Numbered from the stretch's first letter, positions 16,161 to 28,688 are shown. The stretch is 64,000 bases of DNA from Sceloporus undulatus (GCF_019175285.1 NC_056523.1:186633894-186697893), one strand, 5' to 3'. The notes: a model not told the origin generated them from the sequence alone. A program made the numbers and translations.

Positions 16161-16611
16161 TAAATGTTATTTTATTTTAAATAGATAAAGATATGTTAAA
16201 CACAGGTTTACAAAAATCAAACAGTTTTAAAACTTTGTGCATAACATTTGAGGTACATCAGTTGGGCTGAAAGCCTTTAACAAATAGCTGTGCCTTTATT
16301 TGGCTTCATATTTTAACTTGGCACCAGTATCAGCACATGTTGGGCCTCCAAGGGGAAAGCATTCCGAATCTGATGTGCCACAGGTGAGAGGCCCAACATA
16401 GTGTACAGGTCACCCCAACTTCTGTGGTAATGGTAACCACAGTTTCACTTATGTGCATTGAGGAAAAGAAGTCTCGACTCCATGATCAATCTCCAGCACG
16501 AGTTGAGCATAAAGTTGTGCTGGAGGCCCTCCAGATGCCTAGAGGATCTAGGCATTTTCAAAGTCCTTCAACATGATTCTATGGTATTCTATGGCAGTTC
16601 ACTATTATACA

Positions 16612-16840
16612 GTATGTGGTGGTGCAGTGGTTAAATGCTGGTACTGCAGCCACAATGTTCTAAGTTTGATCCTAGAGCAAGGCTCCAAAGCCCACTCAGC
16701 CTTCCATCCTTTTGTACATGGGTAAAATCAGTACACAAGTTGTTGGGGTCAATTGGCTTACACATTGTAAACCACTTAGGGAGTGCTAGTTCACTGATAA
16801 GTGGTACTGAAAGGTACTTGCTATTGCTACTTTATTTGTA
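16612..16840 (+). repeat. tRNA-derived SINE (second family)
   Basis: GGTGGTGCAGTGGTTAAATG, GTACTGCAGCCACAA, AGTTTGATCC (B-box like), CACTCAGCCTTCCATCC, TTGGCTTACACATTGTAAAC and a CTTGCTATTGCTAC tail. Confidence 0.75.
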
Positions 16841-16959
16841 AACAGTAAGCCCAGGAATTGATACTGGGGGGGAGGGGTTGTACTGACCTCAGTGATGGGA
16901 CACAGAGGAGCTCCCCCTCCCAGCAGACCTCAGACTTCAAGCAGGTACATATATAGAAA

Positions 16960-18300
16960 GGCACTCCCTCAAGTACTGAGGTTCCAAGCAGTTTAAGACT
17001 TTAAGTGTCATTGAAAGCACTTTGAATTCATACTGGAGATATCCTGGTAGCGATTGTAATTCTTTTAGGATTGGCAATATATGATGTCAGCATGTTATTC
17101 CATTAAACAATAGAGCCACTGCATTTTGAATTATTTGCCATTTCCAAGTCTTCTTCAAGAGCAGCCCCATATAGAGTGCATTACAGCAGTCATATCAGGA
17201 GGCTACCAGTGCATAAATTACTGGGGATAGCAAAGGCTGTACCAGTTGAAACCACCAAGCACTTTGAGCCTAAGAGTCCACTTGGGCCTCCAGTGACAGG
17301 GCTGCATCTAAGATTGCTCCCAAGCAACACGGTCCTTCAAGGGGAATCTAACCCTATCAGGAACAAGCTGTTTATGTAGGTACTGGACCTGAGAACCATC
17401 AAGCCTTATCTTATCAGAATTCAGATTCAGTACAATGGCCCTCATTCAGCTCATTACAGCATCCAGGCACTACACCAGCCCCTGTGCAGCCTCAGCTGAC
17501 TCTGATGACAAGAATAAATAGAGCTGAATGTCATCTGCATGGTGATGGTACCCATTTCCATAACACCTAATGACTCACCAAGTGGCTTCATATTGATATT
17601 GAAGACAATGCAGGATTAGATGGAATCCTGCAACACTGTACCGTTTAATAGCCATGTGGCTAAACAGGAATTTGCCAATGCTATTTTCTGGAACTGGCCC
17701 TGTAGATAAGAGCAGAGCCTACTCCCAACTCCTCAGGGCTGGCCCTGTAAGAAACCATGATCAAGGGTATCAAAAACTCCTGAGAGATCCAGGAAGATCA
17801 ACAGGTTTGCACTCGATCATTTTTCCATTCACCAGCCATAGCAAGTGGAGATTACCACACTACGATCTTATAGTGCTACTATTCCACTTTTACTGCTCTG
17901 GTTGCCTCCTATTGCATTCTGGGATTTGTAGTTCAGTGAGGCTGAGCATTCTAAATAGTCCTTCCTAAACTGCAAATCCCAAAATGCAAAAGGAAGCAGT
18001 CAGAGCAGTTAAAGTGGAGTAGCAGCACTATAAGAGTGTAGTGCGGTAATCTCCTAGGTTGTTTCAGTGCTATACCTTGGCCTGAAACCAGAAAGAGGGG
18101 AAAAAACTGTTGCCTCCAAGAACTCCTGAAGTTTCCAAACCAGCACACATGCAAGTATCTCACCAAGAAAGAGAACATTTACCATAGGGAGGGTGGTAGT
18201 TCTCATATACCTCTGAAACAAAAGAAGTCCCCTTTTTTGGAAGAGGGTGCACCATAGTGTCCTTTGAAGAAGTAGGTACTTTCCCCTGACAAAGCTTTAT
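16960..18300 (-). repeat. L2-like LINE ORF2 fragment, reverse, split by a palindromic element
   Basis: The minus strand matches the L2 RT and downstream region as usually seen in squamates: blocks such as CATTTTGAATTATTTGCCAT, AGAGTGCATTACAGCAGTCA, the YADD region read in reverse as GCTGAATGTCATCTGCATG, and GATCAAGGGTATCAAAAACTC. It is decayed and interrupted at 17848-18054. Confidence 0.7.
17848..18054. repeat. family F palindromic element inside L2
   Basis: TIR GGAGATTACCACACTACGAT, with right end AGTGTAGTGCGGTAATCTCC. The two arms match over about 80 bp, with AGTGGAGTAGCAGCACTATA facing its inverse on the left. Length 207 bp. Confidence 0.75.
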
Positions 18301-19120
18301 ATACAGTATATATATAAAGCTTCTGTAAAGTTTTAGAACGATTCTTCAGCCTCAAGTCCATTGCCTACAGCATTTTCTGTTCCTGTCTGAGATATGTAAG
18401 CCTTAGTAATGGGTCCAAGTGACTGACACCAGCAAGTCAGTCACTAAAAATATACAAGTCAAGTTGAATCTGTGTATCATTTTTGCCAAGTCAAGTCAGT
18501 GAAGCAACTTGAGTCTGATTTAAGTCTGAGGCAATTGGCTACATCACTGCTACTTCATGCCTGCTCCACACTATTCAGAAGGTATGAAAACCCAGCACTT
18601 TCAAGGTCAGTATTTAGATTTAAACAACACTTATTCCCCAAGCTCACTTACTCAGTTAGAAATCACGCTCTTCTCTTGTCTTTCTCACTCCAACTAAACT
18701 CCAGGATTTGGATTTCAAATGGCAAAGGTGTTACAGAAATAATTTAATTAGCAATTTGTTGGAATGGTGCTGTCAGGCTTACTCAGTGGGCAGGTATGAC
18801 TGGTTTGACTGTCAGTTTATGCCAAAGGAAGTGCCTACCTACTGCTCCCATATTTATATGTTATCTGATAGTTCTCTTAACCAATCTGGAACATCGTGTC
18901 AAGCCCTGGATCTCCTGTATCCCTAGCCAAGCCTATTCAGTTCAAGGCTTCATTTGCTGTAGCAGAAACTCACATTTACAGGCCCAGCAGTGAATATAGG
19001 AGTGGTTACACTTGGCAGTGAAACAAACAGACATTGTTATATTTGAATGCAAATAAACAAAACAAAACGTTATTGTTTTTATTGGTAGAGGCTTGGCCTT
19101 GGAATGGTAAATGATCTAAG
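18300..19120. other. no gene recognised
   Basis: AT-rich DNA with a short TATA run (18300-18322). Nothing recognised. Confidence 0.4.
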
Positions 19121-19121
19121 A

Positions 19122-19225
19122 CAGTGGTTCCCAAAGTGGGCAGTATGCCCCCTCTAGGATGGTGGTGGTGGAAAGATCCAGGGGGGCGGTGAAGAGAAAG
19201 GGGAGCAATGGGGGGTGTCTTTAGT
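19122..19225 (+). repeat. hAT-type end (CAGTGGTTCCCAAA)
   Basis: CAGTGGTTCCCAAAGTGGGC is a classic hAT terminus. The partner end was not found, probably because other elements landed to the right. Confidence 0.45.
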
Positions 19226-19227
19226 CA

Positions 19228-19952
19228 AAGGGCCCATTCCCACTTACCAGAAACCAGTTCTGAAAAAATGTAGTTGCCACAATGTTTGCGCCATTTTCAG
19301 GAATCAGTTCAGGAATCGGCAAGTGGTGGGGGGCAGGTTGATTGCCCAGCCTGTCTCTGGTCTCTCCTGGCCACCAAATCACTGGCCCAGCCTCCTTACG
19401 GGCTTCTCTGGCCACTGACCAGGTTCCCTGCAGCTTTTTAAAAAAATTTGCCTGGCCGGGGAGGCCAGAAAAAGGTTGCAGAGAAGCCGGGGAGGGGGAA
19501 GCTGGGAAGGATGTGGCAAGGCTACCGGCTTCTCTGCAACCTTCTTCTGGCCTCCTCAGCCATGGGAAATTTTTAAAAAGGCGCAAGGAAGCCGGTCAGT
19601 GGCCAAAGAAGCTGGTAAGGAGGCTGAGCCGGGGATTTGGGGGCCAGGAGAGGCTGGGCCATGCAAGCTGTCCCCCCTCCTCGGGTTGGGCTGCCAGTGG
19701 GAACCATGGCAGATTTGAATCCACATGGTTCTCACTTGGGCTGAATCGATTTATTTCTAAATAAATTGATTCAGCCCAAAAAACACCCCATTTTCCCAGC
19801 ATCTTTTTGACATGGGTTAAAATGGTCAAAAATGGTCAAAAAGCCTGCCCCCCCCCTTTCTGAATTGATTTCTAAAATCGGATTCAGTGGGAACCATGCC
19901 TGTTTAACCCAGATCCTGACCCCAATTTAAACGTAGTGGGAACAAGGCCAAA
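19228..19952. repeat. TIR element, GGGCCCATTCCCACT type
   Basis: Left end GGGCCCATTCCCACTTACC. Right end GTAGTGGGAACAAGGCC is its imperfect inverse. The interior has repeated GCCGGGGAGG and GCTGG blocks and no transposase. Confidence 0.5.
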
Positions 19953-21636
19953 GTACTGGTGTGCAAGAAAGACAAGGATAGCCAGTAGCCTTTAGGACCA
20001 TGGTGGGAATGGGGGGGGGGGCATGAATTTTCAGTCTCTTAACACCACCACACAACCTTGCTGATCATTTCATATAGTGGTGTCTCCTTAGCTGCATCCT
20101 TCACTGGTGGTGGCAGTAGCAGTTGGGAAACTCTTGTGAGCCATCGCTTCTATGGCTCAGAGTGGCACCATTTTTGGACAGACTGATTAACTGAGGCAAG
20201 GTTTTAGATCATGTGGCAGTGAAGGGAAATGGTGGCAAAAAGGAGCTTTCAGATTTGGGAACCTGCTTAAGCTTGCAAGCTTTTCTGAGATTTGGCTGAC
20301 AGGTTGGAGCTGCTCTGCTGATCCTGTTTTCTTTCATCGGACAGGCTGAGACAAGATGTAAAAGAAGAAGCAATGTTTGTGTATGTGTGTGGGAGGGGGC
20401 ACTTGAAGCTGTGTGGGAAAGTGTCTCTGGTAAAAGAGAGGGAGAAGTATCTGGGGTTGATTCTCAGAAAGAGTCCTTCACCTTGGAGAGGCTCCTGTAG
20501 TTAAAACCTATTCCTTCCCTGTCCAGGCTAGTCTCCAGTCCAGGGCATGTGGCCTCTGTAAGCTCCCAACACACACGCAGGCTGTGCCCATCTCCACACC
20601 AATGAAGAAGGATTGCCACTGATCTGAGGTGAGCTGGGAGCGTCCATCTTAAACTGAGAATTTGGGTTCCTTAGTCTGACACTGTAGCTACTACATTCAA
20701 TAAATGAGTATGAATAGGGCTGTCAGATTTTAGGGTCTGGCCCCGAGTCTCCAGTTTTCATGGGTCATCTCCAGGCAGGAGACAAGGGCGCAAATTCTCC
20801 AGTTTTGGTGGGCTCACCTCCAGACAAAGGGAAATACTACCTTCAAATCTCCAGCTCATCTACTAGAGCAGTAGCGACAACAATTTAAATGTACTGTTTA
20901 AAAAACAGTTGTGAAACAACCCAAGTCCCAGTTTCATAATCATAATCATAATCATTTGCACGACTCGGCAAAAGGGATGGCAGTGGTGGTGAACTCATGA
21001 GGAGGGAGCAGCTCCTGTGGTTTACTTGCAAGTAGGGGCAGTGGTGCCCCCCTATTCACAGATAGACCCCTGGTGCTGCCCCCTAATTGCAAGTAACTGC
21101 CATAGTTGCTCCCTGCTTTTGAGTGAACTGTCAGTGCAGCCCCCTTTTGAAGTGGCCATGGTCACTGCGGCAAAACCAGGTCGGACATGCTTGCCCCTTC
21201 CCCACCACCCATGGGAGGAGGGCCCGATTGGGTGTCACCCCTCTTCTGGGTGTCACCCAGTGTGGGCAGCACAACTGCACCTCCCCATCAGCAATGCTAC
21301 TGGGTCTATGTATTAACTTACTTGTGAGATACAGATTTCTTCTAAGTACCAAAGTACCAAATCAAATTAATCACAGGACAAAACAAATGAAGCAGCAATT
21401 TCCAATTTATTCATTACAATCTTGCAAGAAGGGGTGTCTCAGGCAAGTAGGCACACCGTCTGAGGTTTTACACAGTATTTATAAGACATTTTCTGTTACA
21501 ATATTTCTATCTCATTTTTTTATTGGCCAGATCTAGACATGTGATCAATTTTAAGACCACCTTTTCAAGTATGTAAAAACTCCACCCATAATATATCTCA
21601 TCATACGTCTCATGACCATTTACTTGCTAATTAGCT

Positions 21637-21717
21637 TACTTGCTGTTCACTGCTATGATCTTTGGAATAGCAGTATATAAATAAAACAAATTATTATTAT
21701 TATTATTATTATTAAAT
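21637..21717 (+). repeat. retroposon tail with ATT microsatellite
   Basis: TTTGGAATAGCAGTATATAAA followed by a run of ATT units, inside the 2.0-kb element. Confidence 0.5.
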
Positions 21718-22564
21718 TAGTCATTATAGATTCATAGGTGTGTTCTAATATTCATCACCCCCCATTATGCATGCTCAAAAGGGGATATCTCTTGACTTTT
21801 AGTAACCCAACCCAAAAAATAATGTTCTTGACATTTAATGAGGATGGAGCTCTCTTATCAGTTGGCTCCAAAAACTGCTTTGCCTCCTTCTTTGCAAAGT
21901 TGTCCTTGACTTCCAGGTGCAGTCTTTCTTATTTATTTATTTATTTATTTAAACAGAACACTTAGCCATTTTGATAATCTTAACAGACAAAAAATACTAT
22001 TTAAAATAACTAAGTCCAGCATATTTTATAAGTGTATCTTATTTATTATCAAAGATATAACCCCCTTTATTCTTATAAAACAATATATTTAATATTTAAT
22101 AAATAACAGTGTTATAAAAAGCTTATCTAAAAACTCTTTCTTTTACTAACTTATATATTTTTATAAAATTCCCTTTCAGTTAAAGGGCCTCAGCTGAGCT
22201 TTACTCAATCCTATTAGAATAGATATATTGATTATAATAGTATACATGTATATATGTGGTTCCATACTATTTATATATGTAATCTAATTATAGCATACGA
22301 TTATTTCTTTCTACGCTAGTCATGTGTTTCTAACTCTTATTAAATCTTATGTGTTTGATTCAAATCCATTTCTCTCATTACTGAAGTTACGTTACCTTCC
22401 AGCCATGGTGGTAGGGCTCACCCTCCACTCTGCTCTGCTTGCACCTTCTGGTTAGAAGCAAATAGTCTAGATTGAATGTCCTTTATTTCATCTCTCTCAG
22501 TAAGTGAGAAAGCCCCATTTCATCTTAAGATTTCTGTCTTAATATCCAAATAGGAATATACTGT

Positions 22565-22605
22565 TTGTGTGTGTGTGTGCGTGCGTGCATGTGTGTGCGC
22601 ATGCT
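22565..22605 (+). repeat. GT-rich microsatellite
   Basis: GTGTGTGTGTGTGCGTGCGT followed by GCATGTGTGTGCGCATGC. Confidence 0.8.
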
Positions 22606-22894
22606 TGAATGACAAGCTGTGAACAACTGTGGCTGATACTTAATGTGCAACTGTCAATGAGATCACTAGACACTGTCATCTCAGAAATCTCTGGGTCTGG
22701 AATGATTCTAAACTGACAGCCCTAAGTATGTATAACATTCATGACTTAATGTAAAGAAGGATGAGTCTACCCACTGCTGCCAAAACAAGGATTTAAAGAT
22801 GGCACTGCATGTACCAATAACCTCAAGGATGGAGCTATGCAATTTGCTGTACATTGGGCTACCTCTTTACCAAGTTTAGGAACTTCAGTTAGAC

Positions 22895-23075
22895 CAGTGG
22901 TTATCAGTCTTCCTAATGCAGTTCCTCATGTTGTGGTGACCCCCAACTATAAAATTGCAGTGTCTCAGTTCCTAAGACCATTGGAAATGTGTGTTTTCCA
23001 AAGATCTTAGGCGACTGCTGTGAAAGGGTCATTCGACCCCCAAAGGGGTTGTGACCCACAGGTTGAGAACCGCTG
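22895..23075 (-). repeat. hAT-like non-autonomous element
   Basis: Ends CAGTGGTTATCAGTCTTCC and GGTTGAGAACCGCTG. It is the reverse-oriented relative of the element at 24783, sharing GGTCATTCGACCCCCAAAGG. Flanks AGTTAGAC / CGTTAGAT share a 6-base core. Confidence 0.7.
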
Positions 23076-23125
23076 CGTTAGATCAAAACCTGGCAGGTAC
23101 GATGCATCTAAGGAAGTAGATTTAG

Positions 23126-23345
23126 AGCCAAAACACACTGCAGAAATAATCCAGTTTGACACCACTTTAACTGCCCTAGCTCAATGCTAGGAAATTCTGG
23201 GAATTGTAGTTTTGTGAGACATTTAGCCTTCTCTGCCAGAGAGCTCTGATGCCACAACAAACTACAGTTCCCAGAATTCCCTAACACTCAGCCAGATCAG
23301 TTAAAGTGGTGTCAAACTGAATTATTTCTGTAATGTCTTTTGGCC
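23126..23345. repeat. family A palindromic element
   Basis: TIR CCAAAACACACTGCAGAAAT, right end GTAATGTCTTTTGGCCC. Arms TTTAACTGCCCTAGCTCAAT and its inverse. Confidence 0.75.
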
Positions 23346-24774
23346 CTATGCCTATAAAATCTTACTACCAATTTCTTTCTTTCACTCAGTTAGGACTTAA
23401 CCACATGAGAAAAGAAAGGTGGAACTGATTAGGAACGTAGTGACATTCTCTGTGCCACTCTATATGCTATCATAGCACTTCCATTCTTTTCTTGAGGGGA
23501 TACAGCCGTCAGCATGTGTCTTTTGCTTAATGGATTTTTTCAGTAAAATAAAAGGCACACTTTGACAATTATCTCCCTTTGGGAAGAGAACAGAAGTGCT
23601 ATGACATCATGTGGAGCGACACAGAGAAAGCCACTACTCTCCCCATCCATTTCACCTTTCTTTTCTCTTGGGGGTTAAAGTCCTTAGTCTCAAAGATGCT
23701 AAAATATCCTTTTGCATGCTGATATTCCAAACTAGCATAGCAATGTCTTTCAGTTCAGGTATGGTACATTACCTATGATTAGAGAAGATGTTGGCATAGA
23801 TCTTTTTCCTGCCCTTTCAGAAGCAGCATAGTGTGATGTTGTAAATCTAACTAACAATTATCATGACTGCAGAAACAGATTCAGGAAGTTATTTTGTGCT
23901 GATGAGTCCAGATTAAAAGGGTGTGATTTGGGGCTTGTGCAGGAACTAAGAAGAGCAGTGGGGGACAGGGAGTCTTGGAAATGTCTCATCCACAGGGTCA
24001 CCATGACTCAAGATTGACTCAAGGGTAGGTAACAACAGCAACAACAAGCAGCACATGCAAAGACTCAGTGTCTTTTAAACTGAATTCTCTGCCCACCCAC
24101 ATGAGTTCAGAGTGGAATGTACGGAGGCAGAATGTAATCCAGACAACACCCTCCTAATGGCCAGAAAAGAGGATAGTTTATCCAGTACTAACCAAGTGAG
24201 TTTTGACAGAGTGTATGCAGCAGTTAGAGGTCTTCTTTAAGGAGCAAAGACAGCAATGGATTAGAGGAACAAAGTAAAGGCTTTATTATAGGATCTCCAT
24301 TCAAAAGATAGCAAAGTTACTCAGGGTGCTAATCTAATCTAGCTACATTCTAGAAAAGAGCTGAGAGAGGACTTTGGGAAGGAGAACAGGTGAAAACATC
24401 CCTAAAAATATCAGTTTGCAACACAGAAGGGTTAGGATATGTAGACAAGGAGGGAGGACACTGTGGGTCCCTCAAACTATCTAGCCCTATTACTACTGCC
24501 CACTGCGAGGCATTTTTGACTCTTCAGTCCTGAACACTGTTGTACTTCCAACAAGTTTTACTTGTGCTTCCATCCACAATGTGCTGGATCTTCCGATGTG
24601 AGGTTACATGACACCTCTTTCATTCCAGGAAAACACTGCCTAAACAACATGGATGCCATCATTTCCAAAACAGCCAAGGAATATCCCTAGTGACAATGGT
24701 GACCATCCCAATGTAGTGGTTCACTGTCTCAGCTGAAGCAAACAAGCCATCGTGATGTCCCAATGGCACCATAG
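23346..24774. other. no gene recognised; SINE tail fragment at about 23985-24055
   Basis: GGGTCACCATGACTCAAG and GGTAACAACAGCAACAAC look like the 3' end of a tRNA-type SINE. The rest is unassigned. Confidence 0.4.
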
Positions 24775-24782
24775 CAGTAGAT

Positions 24783-24980
24783 CAGTGGTTCCCAACCTGT
24801 GGGTTGGGACCCCTTTGGGGGTCGAATGACCCTTTCATGGGGGTCGCCTAAGACTACTGGAAAACACCTATTTAATTACAGTTATGAAGTAGCAACTAAA
24901 ATAATTTCATAGGTTTGGGTCACCACAACATGAGGAACTGTATTAAAGGGTCACGGCATTAGGAATGTTGGGAACCACTG
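24783..24980 (+). mobile_element. hAT-like non-autonomous element with perfect 8-bp target duplication
   Basis: Ends CAGTGGTTCCCAACCTGTGG and TGTTGGGAACCACTG. CAGTAGAT flanks it exactly on both sides (24775-24782 and 24981-24988). Length 198 bp, no coding capacity. Confidence 0.85.
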
Positions 24981-25411
24981 CAGTAGATGCTATTATGAAG
25001 TCATGATGCTTACAGGAGAATTCTTATGTTCTATCTGGGGGGAAAAACAGCTTAATACTCCCTATTGTGAAACCAAGACATATGGTCCCTAAACAGGTAA
25101 TGCTGCGGAGATGATGGCCGGTGAGCTCATACCTTTGGGTAATGGCAGTTGAAAGTAGCAGTTGGGCTGAAGTATGAGGGAAATGTGTGGAGAGGGGAAA
25201 GGCCAGAAACAGGCTAGAGGTGGGCCTTTTATTTTATTTTTGTACATTCACTTCTGTTTTGGGGGTGACAATATTCCTCTACAGATTACAACACTTGATG
25301 GTTTATTAATACCATTATGAAGCAGAATGACTTTGTTGGAGATATAACCACCTTCTGAACTTCAATAAATTTGTGGATTTTTTAACAGCATAAAGAGTGG
25401 AAGTTACTGGT

Positions 25412-25614
25412 GTAATCTGCACTGTAGATATAACATGGTTTGACACTGCTTTGGCTACCATGACTCAATGTTATGAAATTCTGGAATTTGTAGTTTTGTG
25501 AGATATTTAGCCTTCTCTGTCAGAGAGCTCTGGTGCCACAGAAAACTACAATTCTCAGAATTCCATAGCATTGAGCCATGGCAAACTGCAGTATTTCTGC
25601 AGTGCACATTAGAT
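25412..25614. repeat. family A palindromic element
   Basis: TAATCTGCACTGTAGATATA on the left and TATTTCTGCAGTGCACATTAG on the right, with the family core TTTTGTGAGATATTTAGCC. It abuts a family E element. Confidence 0.7.
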
Positions 25615-25616
25615 CA

Positions 25617-25862
25617 CAGTTAAACATAGTGCCCTTGGTATCTGCTAGGTTGGTTCCAGGACCCACCATTAATACCAAAATCCATAGCTGCTCAAGTCCC
25701 ATTAAATACAATGGCATAGTAAAATGGTGTCTTTAATATAACATAGCAAAATCAAAGTTTGCTGTTTGGAATTTATATATATATTTTGAATGTTTTTGAC
25801 TTGTGGATGGTTGGATCCATGGATAAAAAATCTGTGGATATGGAAGGGTGATTGTAGTTATA
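25617..25862 (-). repeat. family E (TA-flanked, Tc1/mariner-like) element
   Basis: CATAGTGCCCTTGGTATCTG at the left, GGATATGGAAGGGTGATTGTA at the right; GTATAATTCC-type middle (TTTGGAATTTATATATA). Same family as 31311-32117. Confidence 0.65.
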
Positions 25863-26224
25863 ATACTCCTTTCCACATAACTATCTAACATGATGGCTTT
25901 TAGTTGCTTTTGTAAAAAAAGAAAAAGAAAATCTGAATGCTTAAAGTGACTGGACTTTGGTACATGTTTCTCCTATCAATTTCTTCATTGCATCAACAGT
26001 CACAACACAGCATGACACAGCAGCATGAGACTGCATCTGAGTCAGTACCAGGGAAGGCAGTTGTGTTAGCATGTTCCAGAACAAACAATGTTTTTGGCAC
26101 CTGCCATAAGTCAGAAAGAACGTGAAGGCATACATCATCATCAACAACAAAGGCTCTTCTAAATGAGCTAGACTCAGTGCTTTTCCTATGAGGTTATCTA
26201 CCAGGGTTTGACAGTGGAACAAAC

Positions 26225-26375
26225 TCTCTCAGAATGTAGTGGAGTCTCCTTCCTTAGAGGTCTTTAAACAGAGGCTGGATGGCAATTTGTTGGAGATGCT
26301 TTGATTTGGAATTCCTGCATGGCAGAATGGGGTTGGACTGGTTGGCCCTTGCGGTCTCTTCCAACTCTATGAGGG
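26225..26375 (+). repeat. CR1 LINE 3' end
   Basis: GTCTTTAAACAGAGGCTGGA, TGGCAATTTGTTGGAGATGC, GGGGTTGGACTGGTTGGCCC and TCTTCCAACTCTATGA, the CR1 3'UTR in + orientation. Confidence 0.85.
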
Positions 26376-26444
26376 TTGGGAATTATGCATCCTTCCAGAT
26401 ATTAAACTTGCATCAGCTCTAGCTGGCATAGCCAATGGTTTTCC

Positions 26445-26560
26445 ATTCAGTTTTTGTTAACTGCCCTCAAGTTGATCCCGACTCATGGTGACTCTGTGGA
26501 TGAGCAATCTCCAAGACCCCCTGTCCTCCACCCATTCCCATTCCTGTTGTTGCTGTTGTC
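26445..26560 (-). repeat. SINE fragment, reverse
   Basis: ACTGCCCTCAAGTTGATCCC and GACTCATGGTGACTCTGTGG resemble the 3' part of the CTTCAAGTC SINE family. Confidence 0.5.
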
Positions 26561-27089
26561 TCATTAGCCCCGTTGGGAAATTGCATACCGTAGGGCCTTT
26601 CTGATAATTTTATAACTGCCAAACCCCAACATTATGATCATCCTCAAAGACAATTATCCTACACAGTCATTTCCTCACTCGCGTATTAAGAATGACATTT
26701 GAAGAGAGTAGGGATGCACTTGCAATTTCTGTCTCTTCCACTAAATCCCTGCCACCCTTGGTCCTGTCTTGTACTCAGAAAGGCTCTAATGCAATTTAGA
26801 ATGTTTCTGTTCAGGGTTATTAATTGCCAGGGCTTGGAAAGGTTTTGATTCTGTATGTTTCTACTCCATTTTCTCCCTTAATGGATCTTCTGCAGCAAGG
26901 AAGAAAATGGAAGAAGCAGTGGGGAAAATCTCCTTTCCCCCACCCATCGCTTTGCCTGCTGTGTCTTTATATTTCACATTTTTTGTTTAGCCTCAAAATG
27001 TATTTTCAAAGGCTTTCTTTTTTTTTTAAAAAAAGCCATAGTCTAGCTTTTATTTTACATTTTTAACTTTAATTTTTACATTTGTTTTG

Positions 27090-27250
27090 TTGTATGCCTT
27101 CAAGTTGTTTCCGACTTATGGTGACCCTGAGGCTACCCTATCATGGGGTTTTCATAGCAAGACTTCTTCAGAGAGGGTTTGTCATTGCCATTTTCTGAGG
27201 CTGAGATAGTGTGAGTTCCCTAAGATCACCCAGTGGGTTTACAACTTATT
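27090..27250 (-). repeat. tRNA-derived SINE, 3' part
   Basis: TATGCCTTCAAGTTGTTTCC, GACTTATGGTGACCCTGAGG, CTATCATGGGGTTTTCATAG and GATCACCCAGTGGG. Confidence 0.75.
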
Positions 27251-28063
27251 TGGGCCCCATTCACACTAGAGAAATAAACTAGTGTGGAACCGGTTTATTT
27301 CTGTGAAGTTCACACTTGCCATACTGCACTTGATGTAGTTTGTGGGGAGGTGAGGGATGGTTGACTGAAAAGCCCAATTAAACCGGTGCATTTGGCACTG
27401 GACCCTTTAGTGGTTCTTTTTTAAAGAGCTGCAATGATCCACATCTTTGATAGTGTGACTGCGCTACTGGATTCCGATCAGACTGCATCACTCCCGGAAA
27501 TGAAGGCGCCTCCATTTTAAACTGATACAGTGACAAATGTGAAGGACAACAGGGTTAAAATGGCATGGAGAGATTCAATCACAGTAAATGTAGTGGTTAG
27601 GCCAGAGCCGGAATAGGTTGCCAAATGGCAGCAGCACCCTACCCCTACCAGCGAATGCAGAGGACTGGCTTGCCCTCCATTTCTACCCATTGCCCTGCCT
27701 TGTGCACCTTGCTCCAGAAAGGAAGGGCAGGGCCAGGCAGTGGAAAGGAATGAAGATCAAGGCAGGCAGTGGGGTGCCAGGCATCTGGGACGGGTGCCGT
27801 GTCATAAGTTGCTCTTTCCCGATGCAATTCAGTGAACCAGTCTTCTGTGTTTCAAACAGTAAACCTTTATTCCAGCAATGGTACTTGTTAGCAGGAAGAT
27901 GTCTGTAGACAAAACTGCTATCATTTCCATACACCAGCCCAAGATTCTCTTTATTCCATTCTACACAATTTGTCCATAAATCAATACAACTGTGTATCAT
28001 TCTTCTTAACCAAATTGCCCAACGCTCCTTTACTACTTTCTACAGTACTCTGCCATGGGAAAC

Positions 28064-28102
28064 AGCACCCTCCCCCCCCCCCCCCCCCCCCGCCCCCACA
28101 CA
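28064..28102 (+). repeat. poly-C tract
   Basis: A C run of about 25 bases broken by one G, then CACACACA. A likely assembly or polymerase trouble spot. Confidence 0.85.
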
Positions 28103-28242
28103 CATCTCTGCATTCTTCAACTAGGCAATTATCTTTAACACAAGGTACCAGCCAATGTCTGGGTTATTCTCTCATTACCGAGACACATATGGACCCTACA
28201 ACATTATATTAATATCCATTAACAGCATAAAAGACACATCTC

Positions 28243-28466
28243 TTCTGGCATGGCTAGCCAGTCAATTTTAAAAACATCACTTTTTAATTTGTATATTTTA
28301 AAGATTGTATTTATATGAATGTATTTTAATGGTTTTATAGTATTGTATTTCAACTCTTAGTTTTATGTGATTTCTTTTTGAATTGTGTTTTGTATTTTAA
28401 CATGTTATATCCCGCCTCAAGTCTTGAGGAGAGACAGGAAATATATAAAATATATTATTTTAGTTT
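28243..28466 (+). repeat. L2-like LINE 3' end
   Basis: TCTCTTCTGGCATGGCTAGC, a T-rich 3'UTR with GTATTTTAATGGTTTTATAG, and TATATCCCGCCTCAAGTC near the end. It parallels 53215-53500. Confidence 0.65.
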
Positions 28467-28468
28467 TA

Positions 28469-28688
28469 CAGTCTGATGATCATGTCCATGGGGGATCTGT
28501 TTCGGACCCCCACCTGTGGGTACGAAAAATGCAGGATCCCAAGTCCCATTGTCCCCAATGGCAGCACGACATGCGCATGGCTGCTAGCAGAGCTGTGTGC
28601 ACACGCCACTATTGGGGACATCAGGGCTTGCCATCCACTGATGCTCAAATACACAGATAGCAAGCCCGTGGATGGCAAAGTCCCAGTG
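28469..28688. repeat. TA-flanked non-autonomous element (Tc1/mariner-like)
   Basis: CAGTCTGATGATCATGTCCA at one end, AAAGTCCCAGTG at the other, TA on both sides. Body GGGGGATCTGTTTCGGACCC is shared with 48496 and 59831. Confidence 0.5.

Larger units (their letters stand above)
20715..22724. mobile_element. 2.0-kb non-autonomous hAT-like element with 8-bp target duplication
   Basis: Ends TAGGGCTGTCAGATTTTAGG and CTAAACTGACAGCCCTA are inverted repeats. The flanks AGTATGAA (20707-20714) and AGTATGTA (22725-22732) agree at 7 of 8. An 8-bp duplication is characteristic of hAT. I found no transposase reading frame. Inside are an ATT microsatellite (21689-21715), an ATTT run and a GT run (22565-22605). 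Confidence 0.6.
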
